A stretch of 64,000 nucleotides of DNA from Cryptomeria japonica (lineage: Eukaryota; Streptophyta; Pinopsida; Cupressales; Cupressaceae), in assembly GCF_030272615.1 (NCBI RefSeq), contig NC_081412.1:99137796-99201795 (forward strand), written 5' to 3'. The notes under the pieces are model-generated. The model was not told the DNA's origin, did not search any database, and worked only from the letters and a program-made list of their open reading frames with translations. Below, piece by piece: positions 23,747 to 34,385 of the stretch (positions are counted from its first letter, which is position 1; each line of letters begins with the position of its first letter). A program made the position numbers and the translations under genes.

Positions 23747-23754
23747 TATAAATT
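23747..23754 (+). promoter_or_regulatory. Second TATA box, conventional LTR promoter
   Basis: CTCTATAAATTGAGGAG with a downstream TTCATTTGTAAGG looks like an ordinary plant LTR U3/R junction and lies about 750 bp before the LTR end. It is positioned to start the genomic RNA. In the left LTR this segment was replaced by the 118-bp inverted repeat. Confidence 0.55.
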
Positions 23755-24506
23755 GAGGAGTTTGATTCATTTGTAAGGGTCCACAAATTGATGATTTGAG
23801 GCCCACTTAGAAATTTTAGATTATTTTTGTAGATTTTTATGAACTTGAGTTATTTTTGTTACACATTCTTTGAAATTAATACAAGAAGTAGCTTATAGAT
23901 TGCCTGATCTATGCATATGTTCTACGAGATTGTTCTTTGTAATCCGGTAATGTCTATTGTATGAAATTAGCAATGTGTTCTGATCTTTTGTTTATTTCTT
24001 TATGACTCATGCTACACATGTAAGTGGTGTCTGATAATTACTGCGATAGGCAATATTATGGTTATATTCTTTCCATAAGTCTGTAAGGTTGCTGACTTTG
24101 CAAGTTTACTAGAGGTCCTTTGTTGAATGCTGATTTGGATAATATTTGATGATATTTGGATTGCAGGGTACTAATTAAGTAGTTTGTTAAGTTGTCATTG
24201 AATTAGTTTCATTGTTATTTTCTTATTTCCCTATCTCTTGTAATTTATTTCCAGAAGAATCTTAATATCGTAAAAATACAAAAAAAGAAGTTAAGTTATT
24301 AATGATTAGTGGGATTTAGTTTTAACCAGCAGACCCCTTAACAGGTACAAACACGTCAACCATTGAGCTACCCATCACCGTCGAGACCCAACTATAGAGA
24401 CCTTGGAGTGATCAGTTCCCCTGAACTAATTACTTTTTAAGAGAGGTGGTGAGTGTTCACATTGACTACCTAGCTATTGGTGAGTGTGTCAAAACAAACG
24501 TCAACA

Positions 24507-24511
24507 AGAAG
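24507..24511. repeat. Target-site duplication, right copy (AGAAG)
   Basis: This pairs with GGAAG at 4591-4595. LINE-1 coding sequence resumes directly after it. Confidence 0.7.
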
Positions 24512-24790
24512 TATCTCATGGCTTCTCATGGGCAAGGCAAGAGGAAGACAAGACCCCTTTTGAGGTTGCTCTTCATAACTTTATGAGGGAGATGAATGAA
24601 ATCAAGAAGAGAGAGCCACTATAGATACAAGAATACATCCCAGTAGCTGAATGATTCGTACGCCCCTACTTGGACCATGATCTAAATGACAAAGAACTCA
24701 TCTACTTGGATGGGCCTATAGTATAGACCTCATGGATGGAGATTATTGGCATTGTAGCTCCCGTTGATGGTTTTCTCTAGTTTGTTTAGC
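24512..24790 (+). pseudogene. LINE-1 ORF2, 3' tail
   Basis: The frame continues from 4595 across the gypsy insertion. The translation (TPFEVALHNFMREMNEIKKRE, then YLDHDLNDKELIYLDGP) aligns with the LINE-2 tail on the minus strand near 26300-26480 (TPFVNAIATFMEEINEGRN, then IIWMEGPLGW). Stops interrupt it. There is no RNase H domain, so this LINE family ends ORF2 with a short unnamed tail. The exact 3' end and poly(A) are not clear. Confidence 0.75.
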
Positions 24791-26100
24791 TAATATTATA
24801 TGTGAAAAATGGACATATTTTGTAACTATTATCTCTCATTTTGTTTATGCTTTGGTATTCGATGTATATCAATCCTTTCTGATGTAAATATGGGATAGGT
24901 GTTAGGTAGCACTTAACTTTTTTGTGGGGCAGTTTGAATATGTGTACTGGTTAGTTGATTCGTGTTGAAATATCACAACGATTTACTGTAATACGACTCT
25001 ATGATATTTAATACAAAATTTTTTTGTGTATTAAGATTATCTCTCTATGTGTCTCTTTATTTTCTAGTTGAATTCATTTGTTGTGTATATATTAAAGCTT
25101 GTTGTTGATTTTTTTACTACCAAAGAAACTTTTATCTCTAAGGTATGAAATTTTGAAATTTTCCTTTTCATCTCTCTAGTTAATTATTTTATCAATGTAT
25201 TCCAATCTTCAATATTTTTCATTTTTTTTTTATCATGTTAATTCATTTTCTCGAAGCTTCACTACATACTATTTTTTTACACTCGTCATGAGTGTTGTGC
25301 AAACTCACATAATTTTTAGCTAATTAATAGTGAAATTTCAATAAAATTGATTCTCGTTTTCTAGCGCTTTAGTTACACCATAATTTTTTACTTGGGTATC
25401 ATAGGCATGCCATAGAATATAAGGTTTAGAAATAGTCAGGTAAAAAATTAAATAAGATGTGTAGAAAGGGCACCTAATAAGGTTCTTTGATAGTTTTGTT
25501 ATTGATTATATCGAAAATGAAGAGATATTATCAGTGCATAATTGGTTAACAAAGTAAAACTTGATACAAATTTTGAAAACCTATTTACACATTGTATCTA
25601 TGACTAAATTCAATGATAATAATATAGTATAGATGTTGTTTAACAATTATTACTACTCTGTGAATGATTAGTCAAGTGAATTTTTTTCCCTTTTTTAAAT
25701 ATCATTTTGATAAATTATTCCAATTTTTTAGTTTGCATAATATTTTACAAATGTTTTTAGTATACCTCTAAAAAGTATGATATTGCCTTTATATCATTTT
25801 AAATTAAAAACATTATCTATCATTGAATTTAATTGCACCTCATATTTTATCATTGAATATATAAATATTTCATATTTTGAAACTTGATATCTCTCGACAT
25901 ACTTAGATTTCCAAAAATATAGGTATGCTAGTTATTAAATTATGATGTTGTAATTAATAAAATGTATGGGATGAGAAAATAATTTAAATTAAATTACATA
26001 ATAATAATAAAATATTTTTTTGCTTTTCATACATTTATGTGTCACAAATACATCAAATAAAATGCTTCTAGTTTTTATTGACAAACATTTTTAATATTGA
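24791..26100. other. AT-rich gap between two convergent LINEs
   Basis: The sequence is very AT-rich with many T and A runs and no ORF of substance. It should contain the 3' UTR of LINE-1 at its left and that of LINE-2 at its right, plus possibly the original host DNA. I see no gene, RNA gene or ordered repeat. Confidence 0.5.
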
Positions 26101-26249
26101 ATATAATAGATCATCCATACAAAATATCCAGTCAGGTTCGACAGATTATATCATTACAACCATATCAAAAAGAGAGTCCTAAAACCAACAAGAAGTGCTA
26201 TATACAACCTATGAGATATGCATACAATCTTCCTAGCTATCTTGGACGA

Positions 26250-28981
26250 AGCACAAATTGCAAAATACAAAAAGGAAGCACTCAATGATATAAAGAAACT
26301 AATGGTCCATCTAGGCTATCCAACCAAGGGGACCCTCCATCCAAATAATCTTCTCGTCTTCCTTGACCAGGCATGCACCATGAGTGGCCAGCTGGATCAT
26401 GTATTCCCTCTCCATATTCCTACCTTCGTTGATTTCTTCCATGAACGTAGCTATTGCATTGACAAAGGGTGTCCTCTCCATGTTAATCCTGTTCTAGGTA
26501 TACCCATGGGAAAGCTCAAATCTAAAAACTCTAGTGTGGCCATCTTCTATGAATCTTTGAAATTTCTTCTTCACAAGCCTCATCACAATGGTGACCTATG
26601 AATCAATGAAATAAAAAGTGATTCTTCGAAAGGACTCAGTAAGAACCCTCCCTCTACCCCAATACTTGTCTTCATTTCTTATTTTTCATAAATACCATAA
26701 AATCTCACAGGAAAGATGAAACCAAAATAAATTATTATCCTTTTTAACACCATGTACATATCCAAAGACAATATTCAATACATTCACAGAGTTAGGAATA
26801 GTAATACCAAACATAAGCCAAATTTCTTTAGCAGTGATGCAATCAAAAAATAAATGTCTGGCAGTTTCAGCCACTTTACAAATATCACAAATTTCATCCT
26901 CATGTTGCACATGTTTAATCGACAGCCTATTAAGAAGTAGCAACCATCTAAAACATTTATTTTTAGGAGCCAAATTACTACTCCATAATTTCTATTAAGA
27001 GAATTTTGTCAATGACTATCAGATAAATCAGTGCACCATATAGAGTTAACATGAGAGATAATGCTATTATTATGTCTCAACATTTTATAAACAAGATTAG
27101 CTTTGGTATTCATTAAAAGAGTGCCATTCATCCAAGTATAAGTAAGGAACTTGTCATCATCCACTATACAACTCTTGGGGAGTTGCAAAGAATGGAAGGC
27201 CTCATGAATAATATTATAAGTCCTTCGATTGGAGGCTAGTAAGTCAAGTTTCTAGGATAAGTCAGCCCAAGAAATGAGATTGTCATTAATCATGATATCA
27301 TTCAAACAACAAATACCTTTACTGGCCCATCTTTTGGTTGAACAACCTTGAACAAGAGCAAGAGGTTCCAAATTATGGAAGAGATTCCACCAAATAGGCC
27401 TCTCACCATTAATGAGAACATTATTACTTACCCTACAATAAGAAATCCACACCGTAAAAGATTCGCAAGCTTTCCAAATGGACTTAAAAACCAAAGAGCC
27501 CACGATGGAGACAAGAAAGTTTCTAGAAATAAGGTCACAAAAGGGGAGGGACTTCCAAGATTTGACAAACTTAGGAACTACCAATCTAATATTATTTCTA
27601 ACAAGAACCTTCTAGGGCTTGTTGCCTTCTAGTGCATAAAAAATAGATTTAGCAGCGATGGAAATACCGTGTAATCTGAGATCCTTCATACTCAAATCTC
27701 CAATCTTCTTCTCCATACAACACCATTCCCATTTGATGGAATGTCTCTTTTTGTTACCCTGCCCATCCAACCACAAGAAGTTTCTAATGCACTTCTGAAT
27801 ATCATCAACTTGGTAATTACAAAACATCCACACCGAAGCATAATAAATGTTGTAAGAGGACAAGATCTTTTGACAGACTTGAAGTATTCCTACTAGAGAT
27901 AGATAGTGTCTATCCCATTTGTTTAACTTAGAGTCTAATTTATTTTTGACCCACAGGCACATGTCTTTTAATCTTGGTGAAACAAAAAAGGGGATACCCG
28001 AGTATCTCATAGGTACTTGTGAGGTCCTCCCCATTGGTATCCAAATTTTCTTATCCAATCAGGGGGGTGATCCTTCCACCCCAGTAGTGTAGATTTGGAT
28101 TGGGATATCTTAGCCCCAGAGGCCTCTCCAAATTATTTGAGCTTAGTGACCAATGACTCCATGTTTCCTTTAGACAATTCAAGAAATAATGCAGTATCAT
28201 CAACAAAATAGATATTCAATAGGTTTCTATTGTTTGGGAGGTTTATTCCTTTAACTTTGGGTGAAAGATTATTCTCTCAATAAGTTAAAAATTGTATTTG
28301 AAGCAATAACGAATAAAGAAGGAGCCAATAGACATCCTTACCTAATGGATCTCCCCAAATTAAAGGCTTGAGTAGTAGAACCATTAATTTCTAGTTGAGA
28401 GGAAGCATCCTTGAGAAGAACCTGAACATAATGGCAAAATTCCATAGGAAAACTATAGGCTTAAAGCATCATAATAATAAATCCCCACTCTACCTGATCA
28501 TATGCCTTTTCAAAATCCAACAAGAACATGACTACTTCTTGATTAGAATTCTTAGCCCATTCTATGACCTCCTAACTTGTGCTGAGATTATCTAAAATAT
28601 ATCTACCTTTTATGAAACTAGTTTGAGTAGGGCATATAAACTTAAGCAAAATATCCTCCAGTTTGTGGGCTAGAATCTTGACAAGGATTTTATAGGAGAC
28701 GTTCAAAAGGGTGATAGGCCTCCAATTTTTAATCAGGGATTTGTCCCCCTCTTTGGGGAGGAGCTTGATGGTTCTCTTATTAATATATGAACCAAGTGTT
28801 CCATTCTCAAAGGCTTCATCAGTAGAAGATCTTCACTAATCCAATCTATGTTAGCCTTATAGAACTCAATAGGAAGTTCATCTGGACCTACAACCTTCTC
28901 ATCCTTCAAGGCCCCAATTTCCTTTTTAACTTCATTCACTATAATAGGCCTCTTTAATACTTGCATATCCTTATTAGAAAT
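26250..28981 (-). pseudogene. LINE-2 ORF2, RT to 3' tail, broken
   Basis: The catalytic FVDD motif is intact, but the gene is fragmented. Open pieces are 28966-28733, 28058-27612, 27584-27252 and 26973-26686. The 28058-27612 piece covers the RT thumb and connection (RHYLSLVGILQVCQKILSSY), closely similar to LINE-1 at 3236-3300. It joins the endonuclease part at 55318 in phase when E1 (28982-55317) and one GAAAT are removed. Confidence 0.85.
28977..28981. repeat. Target-site duplication of E1, left (GAAAT)
   Basis: An exact match to GAAAT at 55318-55322 brackets the E1 LTRs, and the LINE-2 frame is continuous across the pair. Confidence 0.9.
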
Positions 28982-30135
28982 TGTGTCGACTTGAATTTCA
29001 TGCTTAGAATGCTACCTGCAACAAGTTAGTTTCACAAAATACCAATGGAAATGCTACATGAAATCCAAACTCAACCAATGAAACTACATGAAATACATAT
29101 GAAATAAAAATACTATTATTGCCTTCATGGTTTATGTCTCATTGTGTCATAAGTCCACTATTCTTGGTTGCAGATGGTGTGCTCTCAAACAATGCACTGA
29201 TAGCTTCCAAGATGGCATATGAAGAATGGGCTGATAACTGATAGTTAACTGACACTATGATATGAAATACTACATGATTATGCTAAATGTTTATGTTATG
29301 ACGCTATATGATATTTGCTATTTGCTTCAAGATTAAAACTCACGGATGCATATGATTAATTTGAAGATTAACTCTCTCTCAACTGAAGCTCTTGATTTTA
29401 CAGACCTTGACAGGATTAGATGATGTGGCTCAGATCAACGGTCTTGATCAGATCTACAGATTTGGATGGCTGTGAGCAAAGGTGAAGGTTGAGAGAAAGG
29501 GGGAAGGAGAAGACAAGTGTCACTCATCTCACCTTGACTAGGTTGTTGACTGAGGGAATCTAGGGATGGTTGGAGGAAATTTAGGCATGAGAGGACAAGT
29601 GGACTCAAGTCCTTCCTAAGATGTAGGGATGTTGGAGAGAATATAAGAAATGGTTATGAAATATGTGTACGTACACAATTTTTATTAAATTTGGTGGTTG
29701 AAGATAAATGATAAATTAATATTTAAGAAATATTAATTTTCTTAGCCACATGTTTGATGAGTTGGCAAAGGGAAGATGAAGTGGAGATGGAGGGTGAGTT
29801 GGAAAAAGGATTAAATAATTTTGAGAATTATTTAATATTTGAGACTATAGGATAGGAGAATAACCATTAAATATTAGATATTTAATTGTTTGGAGGAGCT
29901 AATTAAATATTAGATATTTAATTAACTTGGTTAAAAGGATAATTAAATATTAGATATTTAATTAATTAGAAGAATAGGATAAATAAATTAATTAATAAAA
30001 AATTAATTAATAGAAAGACATGAAAATGAATTAAATAAATTAATCTTTTCAAATTAACTATTTAATAGAAGAATAATTATTAAATAAATTAAAATATTTA
30101 TTTAATTGCTCATAGCCAATTTTTATGTGTATACA
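28982..30135 (+). repeat. 5' LTR of E1 (1,154 bp)
   Basis: It begins TGTGTCGACTTG and ends GTGTATACA, and is homologous to 47546-48634 plus 55252-55317. It contains a perfect 14-bp palindrome TGTGTACGTACACA at 29664-29677 and three copies of an AT palindrome (AATATTAGATATTTAATT) at about 29870-29965. The 3' copy has fewer of these and an expanded ATGCTTATGCTA repeat. Confidence 0.9.
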
Positions 30136-30309
30136 TTTTGCCCCTCTTTGAAATGATGTGAAGACAACATTGTTTCAAAGATTAAATCAAGTCTTGCTAA
30201 TGTGTCTAATAGAGATTGAAAATCCCGATTGTGTGCCCCTCAGGAGATTGATCGTGAAATTGTCAAAAATTCTGGTTTGAACGATTAATCTCATGATAAT
30301 TTGATAAAC

Positions 30310-30314
30310 TTATG
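30310..30314. repeat. Target-site duplication of the copia element, left (TTATG)
   Basis: TTATG here and at 38026-38030 flank the copia LTRs exactly. Confidence 0.92.
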
Positions 30315-31828
30315 TGTTGGCAATACTGCATTATAACAAACAATGAAAGATTGTTGGCATTTCATAAGGATATTGAGAAGGTTGTTGATGATTATGGATA
30401 TAATTGATTAAGGATGTTTTACTGTCTTGATATTATTATTTTGTCATTGATGTCAAGAAATTGATTTTCTAATTCAATATGATGTTTCCATATCTTGAGA
30501 AGTATGATTTGAAGATTATAAAGATGTCGGTAAAAGACACAGGAAAGAATATGATGAATAAGGGGATGAATAAGGTATTCAATGGGCAACTAGTATCGAG
30601 TCAGACAATGATGAGATCATGATGTTTTAGATTGTTTTAACATCATACATATGTTGTAAAATGTAAAGGTTAATACTATACTATGTTAACAAGCAAGGAA
30701 CCTAGTCGGTAAACCCTAAGGTTATCGCTATCGGTTAATGAAGGCGGAATGTCTACGGAGTGAAGTTTAGTATTCACCGAGTTGTTACCAAGTTGTAACC
30801 GAGCTATAATAGAATGCATTAAATGTTTGCATGCATTATTTAATGAAGGAAGCTGATGAGCTGGAATTGATTAAATGATTGGTGAGCCATGAATGAAGTT
30901 TGTTAACGAATCTAAGGCAATGGAAAGTCGACATAAAGATCTACAGCTCAGATTGAACTGCAATACCCTAGCACAAGTTCCAAGACATGTATGCAAGTTC
31001 CTAGGTGGGGTAAAACATTTTTAAGATCGTAAGATGCATTGAACCTGGACAAGATCAAAGATCTGATGGCTATGATTGATCATGGGAAATGTGATCAAGG
31101 AGATTAAGTAGTTACCTAATTGTTTATAAATAGGAAACTGTTGATAAACAATGTATGTGAGCAAGTGTATGCACAGGGATGCTAAATAGTGATTACCGAG
31201 CACAAAAGCTTGAAGACCTGTTAGAATAACAGAGTATAGAAGCCCAGTAGATAGACAAGAATAGTTCTATGTCTAGATTGTATTGAACAAATACAAATCT
31301 GCTTTAGCATTTTAGATGTGAAGTTACAGATAGATTTTATTACTGTTATTTTGTGAAAGTGACAAAAAATCTCTTAACTGAGTGGACTTAACAGTCTTAT
31401 TTGTAAAACCCTCTAGCAAGGTGAGTGTTTGAAATCCTTTAACAAGGTCACTTCTAACAAGGTGAAGATCCTAACAGATCTGAGGGAAATCCCTTAACTG
31501 GGTCACATCTAGCAATGTGTTTGTAATCTTTAATAGGATTTGCTTTTAACCGAGCATACTCTAGAAGAGTATATTTCTTAGTGGGTCTGAAATCCCACAG
31601 TGGTTTTTCCCTATTTGGGTTTCCACATTAAATCTGGTGTTATGAGGTTTATGATGTTTATATGCTTTTGAGTTTGCATGTTTGACAGTTTTGGTTATAT
31701 TACTAAAATATATGTTACCGAGGTTGAATCTGATGTTTTTATGGATGATTAAGTTTGTATGATTCACCCCCCCCCTCTCATCTTGTTGGCTATTGGATCT
31801 GTACTTATATTAAGTATCAGAACTATCA
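30315..31828 (+). repeat. 5' LTR of the copia element
   Basis: It begins TGTTGGCAATACTG and ends ACTATCA. It contains the TATA box TATAAATAG at 31125-31133. It also has the phrase CTAGCAAGGTGA and variants repeated several times downstream. Confidence 0.95.
31125..31133 (+). promoter_or_regulatory. TATA box of the copia LTR
   Basis: TATAAATAG is conserved at 37310-37318 in the 3' LTR and placed as expected for the U3/R border. Confidence 0.8.
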
Positions 31829-31830
31829 AT

Positions 31831-31842
31831 TGGTATCAGAGC
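31831..31842 (+). promoter_or_regulatory. Primer-binding site (initiator Met-tRNA)
   Basis: TGGTATCAGAGC is the standard plant PBS complementary to the 3' end of initiator Met-tRNA. It lies two bases after the LTR end. Confidence 0.95.
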
Positions 31843-31892
31843 TTTGGACTCTAGAAGGAAAGTTTAAAGGCACTTGAGTTAAAGATCCAAAG

Positions 31893-32858
31893 ATGTATAA
31901 GAGGGATGCACTGAAGCTGAACAAGTCAAGTTTCTCTACATGGCAGAAAAGGATGAAGCTACATCTATCAGGAGTTGGAGAATATGCTGTATACTATTTG
32001 GAGAATGATTTTGTCACACCGAGCACCTATCCATTGACTATGGAAGAGATAAAGGCAAAGCAAGAACATATTCAAGCAATGATTGAAATAACATCTGCAT
32101 TGACCGATTTAGAGTTTAATGATCTAGAAGGTTGCAATGATGCAAAGGCTATGTGGGATAAGCTCATATCAGTATATGGAGGAGATGAACATGTTCAAAG
32201 AGCAAAAGTAGATAGTCTAAGAGGACAACTTGAATCTATGAGGATGAATGAAGGTGAGAACATAACTCAGTATAGTACAGGACTAAAGGAGATTGTCAAT
32301 CAAATTAAAGGAGCAAGTGGAACTATTGAAGAAAAGGATATAACAAGTAAGTTCTTAAGAACCCTTCTATCGGCTTATGCAATCCGAGTCTCTGCAATCA
32401 ATGAATTGAGGTTTGTACCTAATATGCCAGTTTCTTTAGATACTACTATTGGTAAGCTACATGCATTTGAGTTAAGTAATTTTGATAACAGTGGATCTTC
32501 GGTAAATAAAGTTGAATCTGCATTTAGTTCTTTTCATCTTGATGAATCTAATGATTTCAATGAAAGAAAGTATAAGTACTCTGAAGGAGATCACAGTGGA
32601 GCAAGTGAAAGATTTCGTAAGAACATAGAGACAGTACACAAACTGTATGACGAAATCAAAAAGCAAGAAGAGTTTGAAGCACTATTAGCGAAAAGGTTAC
32701 CGAGAGGCAAAGGTAAGTATAAAGGAAAACTACCTTTGAAATGTTTCAATTGTGATAAGATAGGACATATGGCTTCTAACTATCTTGACAAAGATTCTAC
32801 TAAAAGAAGAGATTACCGAGATGACAGACAGAAAGATAATCATTATAGAGGACACTGA
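31893..32858 (+). pseudogene. Copia Gag
   Basis: Gag forms the virus-like particle. The ATG at 31893 lies about 50 bp after the PBS and opens MYKRDALKLNKSSFSTWQKR. UBN2-type Gag features follow (CNDAKAMWDKLISVYGG, near residue 81). The zinc knuckle near residue 283 reads CFNCDKIGHMASNY, where Tyr replaces the last Cys of CX2CX4HX4C. A TGA at 32856 ends it in the same frame as the downstream protease, so the original was a single Gag-Pol frame. Confidence 0.93.
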
Positions 32859-34385
32859 GACTTCAGAAGAAGAGATAGAAAGACATGCCTAATAGCTGAT
32901 GAGGAATCCAATGATGATAAATCAGATGAGACTAATATAGAGGAAGTAGTTTACGTGGCTATCAAAGATGGATTAGATGAAGAAAGGTATGAAGAAAAAG
33001 CCCTAATATCTCACATAAACACTAATGATTCTTGGATTATAGATAGTGGATTCTCACATCATATGATAGGAGATAAACACAAGTTTGTTATATTAGAAGA
33101 TTATGATGGAGGCTATGTTAGATTTGGTAATGATGCACCATGTCTGGTGAAAGGTAAAGGATCTATAACACTTCTTGAAAATGCAAGATGCAATGATGTT
33201 TATTGGGTTGAAGGTTTGAAATACAATTTGTTGAGTGTAGCACAGCTAAACAACATAGGTTACCGAATAGAATTTCAGAAGGGAATTGCAAAAGTTCATG
33301 ACAAGAATGGAAAGTTAGCTGCTACCGGGACACAAACAAAAGGTAACACATTTCACCTTGACTCAACTCGAAATAAGTGTTTGCATGCAAAGATAGATGA
33401 TACCTGGTTATGGCATAAAAGGTTTTGTCATGTAAATTTTGAGAATCTGATCAAAATAAGCAAGAAGCACCGAGTAAAAGGTCTACCGAGTCTTGAAAAA
33501 ACTGAGAATGCTATGTGCCGAGGATGCTCGATGGGTAAGATGACAAGATCAAGCTTTACAAGTAAGTCTTACACTTCTAAGGGAATTTTAGATCTAGTGC
33601 ACACTGATCTTTGTGGTCCTATGAAATTTCAAAGTTATTATGGAGATAAATATTTCATATTATTTGTGGATGACTATTCAAGGATGATGTCAGTAATGTT
33701 TCTAAAAGAAAAATCAAAAGCTTTTCAAATGTTTAAATGGTACAAGGCAAGAGTTGAAAATGAAACAGGAAGACAACTGAAATGTCTCAGATCAGATAGA
33801 GGAGGAGAGTTCACATCAAATGAGTTCAATTTATTTTGCAATGATCATGGTATTAAAAGACAAGTCTCTGCACTGAGAACTCCACAGCAAAATGGAATAG
33901 CTGAAAGAAGAAACAGATCTATTGTGGATTGTGCTAGAACACTGATGATTGAAAAGAAGGTACCACAAACATTTTGGAGAGAAGCAATAATCATAGTTGT
34001 TTACACCTTGAACCGAGTTCAATTGAAGAAAGGTACTTTGAAGACACCATATGAAATCTGGTATGATAAGAAACCTAATGTAAGTTATTTTAAAATCTTT
34101 GGAAGTAGGTGCTATGTTCATAAAGATGATAGAAATGACAAGTTTGATCAGAAAAGTGAAGAAGGAACATTTCTAGGTTATTCTTCTAGAAGCAAAGCAT
34201 TTAAATGTCTGATCAAATCATCTAACAAAATAGTAGAAAGTGCAAATGTGAAAATTGATGAATTTGCAGAAAGAAATGATGAAGGAAATTCTAAGGAACC
34301 AGAAGACTATGATGAATTTGGCTATGTTCAACTGAGAAGTCTTACTAGAGTGTTGAAGAAAATGAAGAGAATATCTGGTTACTGA
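32859..34385 (+). pseudogene. Copia protease and integrase
   Basis: Same frame as Gag. The protease active site reads WIIDSGFSHHMIGD (about 33034). GAG-pre-integrase follows (LWHKRFCHVNFENL, then CRGCSMGK), with the HHCC zinc site. The integrase core has D in VHTDLCGP, D in RSDRGGEF and E in QQNGIAERRNR, all present. The C-terminal SRCYVHKDD block follows. The frame is lost near 34330-34345. Reading resumes in another phase before RT (…[14 protein letters not shown]), so a frameshift and not a true stop ends this piece. Confidence 0.93.

Larger units (their letters stand above)
4596..24506 (+). mobile_element. Giant-LTR Ty3/gypsy element (Tat/Ogre-like), about 19.9 kb
   Basis: Two direct repeats of about 6 kb (4596-10581 and 18432-24506) flank a 7.85-kb internal region with gag, protease, archaeal-type RNase H, RT, RNase H and integrase. 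The left repeat starts TG. The right repeat ends CA, while the left one ends TA, apparently by mutation. The element splits LINE-1 with a 5-bp duplication (4 of 5 match). Terminal repeats of this size are known for Tat/Ogre elements, but these also contain a long ORF. I see no canonical primer-binding site or polypurine tract at the exact borders. All genes carry stops. Confidence 0.85.
18432..24506 (+). repeat. 3' LTR of the giant gypsy element (about 6,075 bp)
   Basis: It is collinear with 4596-10581. It keeps the better copy of the internal ORF (19806-23452) and a second TATA box at 23747 that the left copy lost. It ends CA at 24506, followed by AGAAG and the continuation of LINE-1. Its first bases read TGGTTATGCC against TGTTATACC on the left. 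Confidence 0.8.
26100..28981 (-). mobile_element. LINE-2: minus-strand LINE, 3' half
   Basis: This is a second copy of the LINE-1 family, read right to left. Going 5' to 3', there is the start of RT (28966, LPIEFYKANIDWISEDLL), FVDD at 28196-28207, the YSGIPFFVSP block (about 27990), a zf-RVT (about 26880, CDICKVAETARHLFFDC) and the unnamed tail near 26300. The 5' part continues at 55318-56584 beyond E1. Several frameshifts and stops break the gene. Confidence 0.9.

Noticed and set aside
23678-24018. A separate 340-bp solo LTR (TGTGACTCC...CTACACA) with its own TATA box
   Set aside because: No flanking duplication is visible, and the same block lies within the longer repeat shared with the left side. 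It is kept only as a hypothesis for the ancestral LTR.
31831-31842. tRNA gene fragment (TGGTATCAGAGC)
   Set aside because: Only the 12-nt primer-binding site is present. There is no cloverleaf, and its position right after an LTR explains it.
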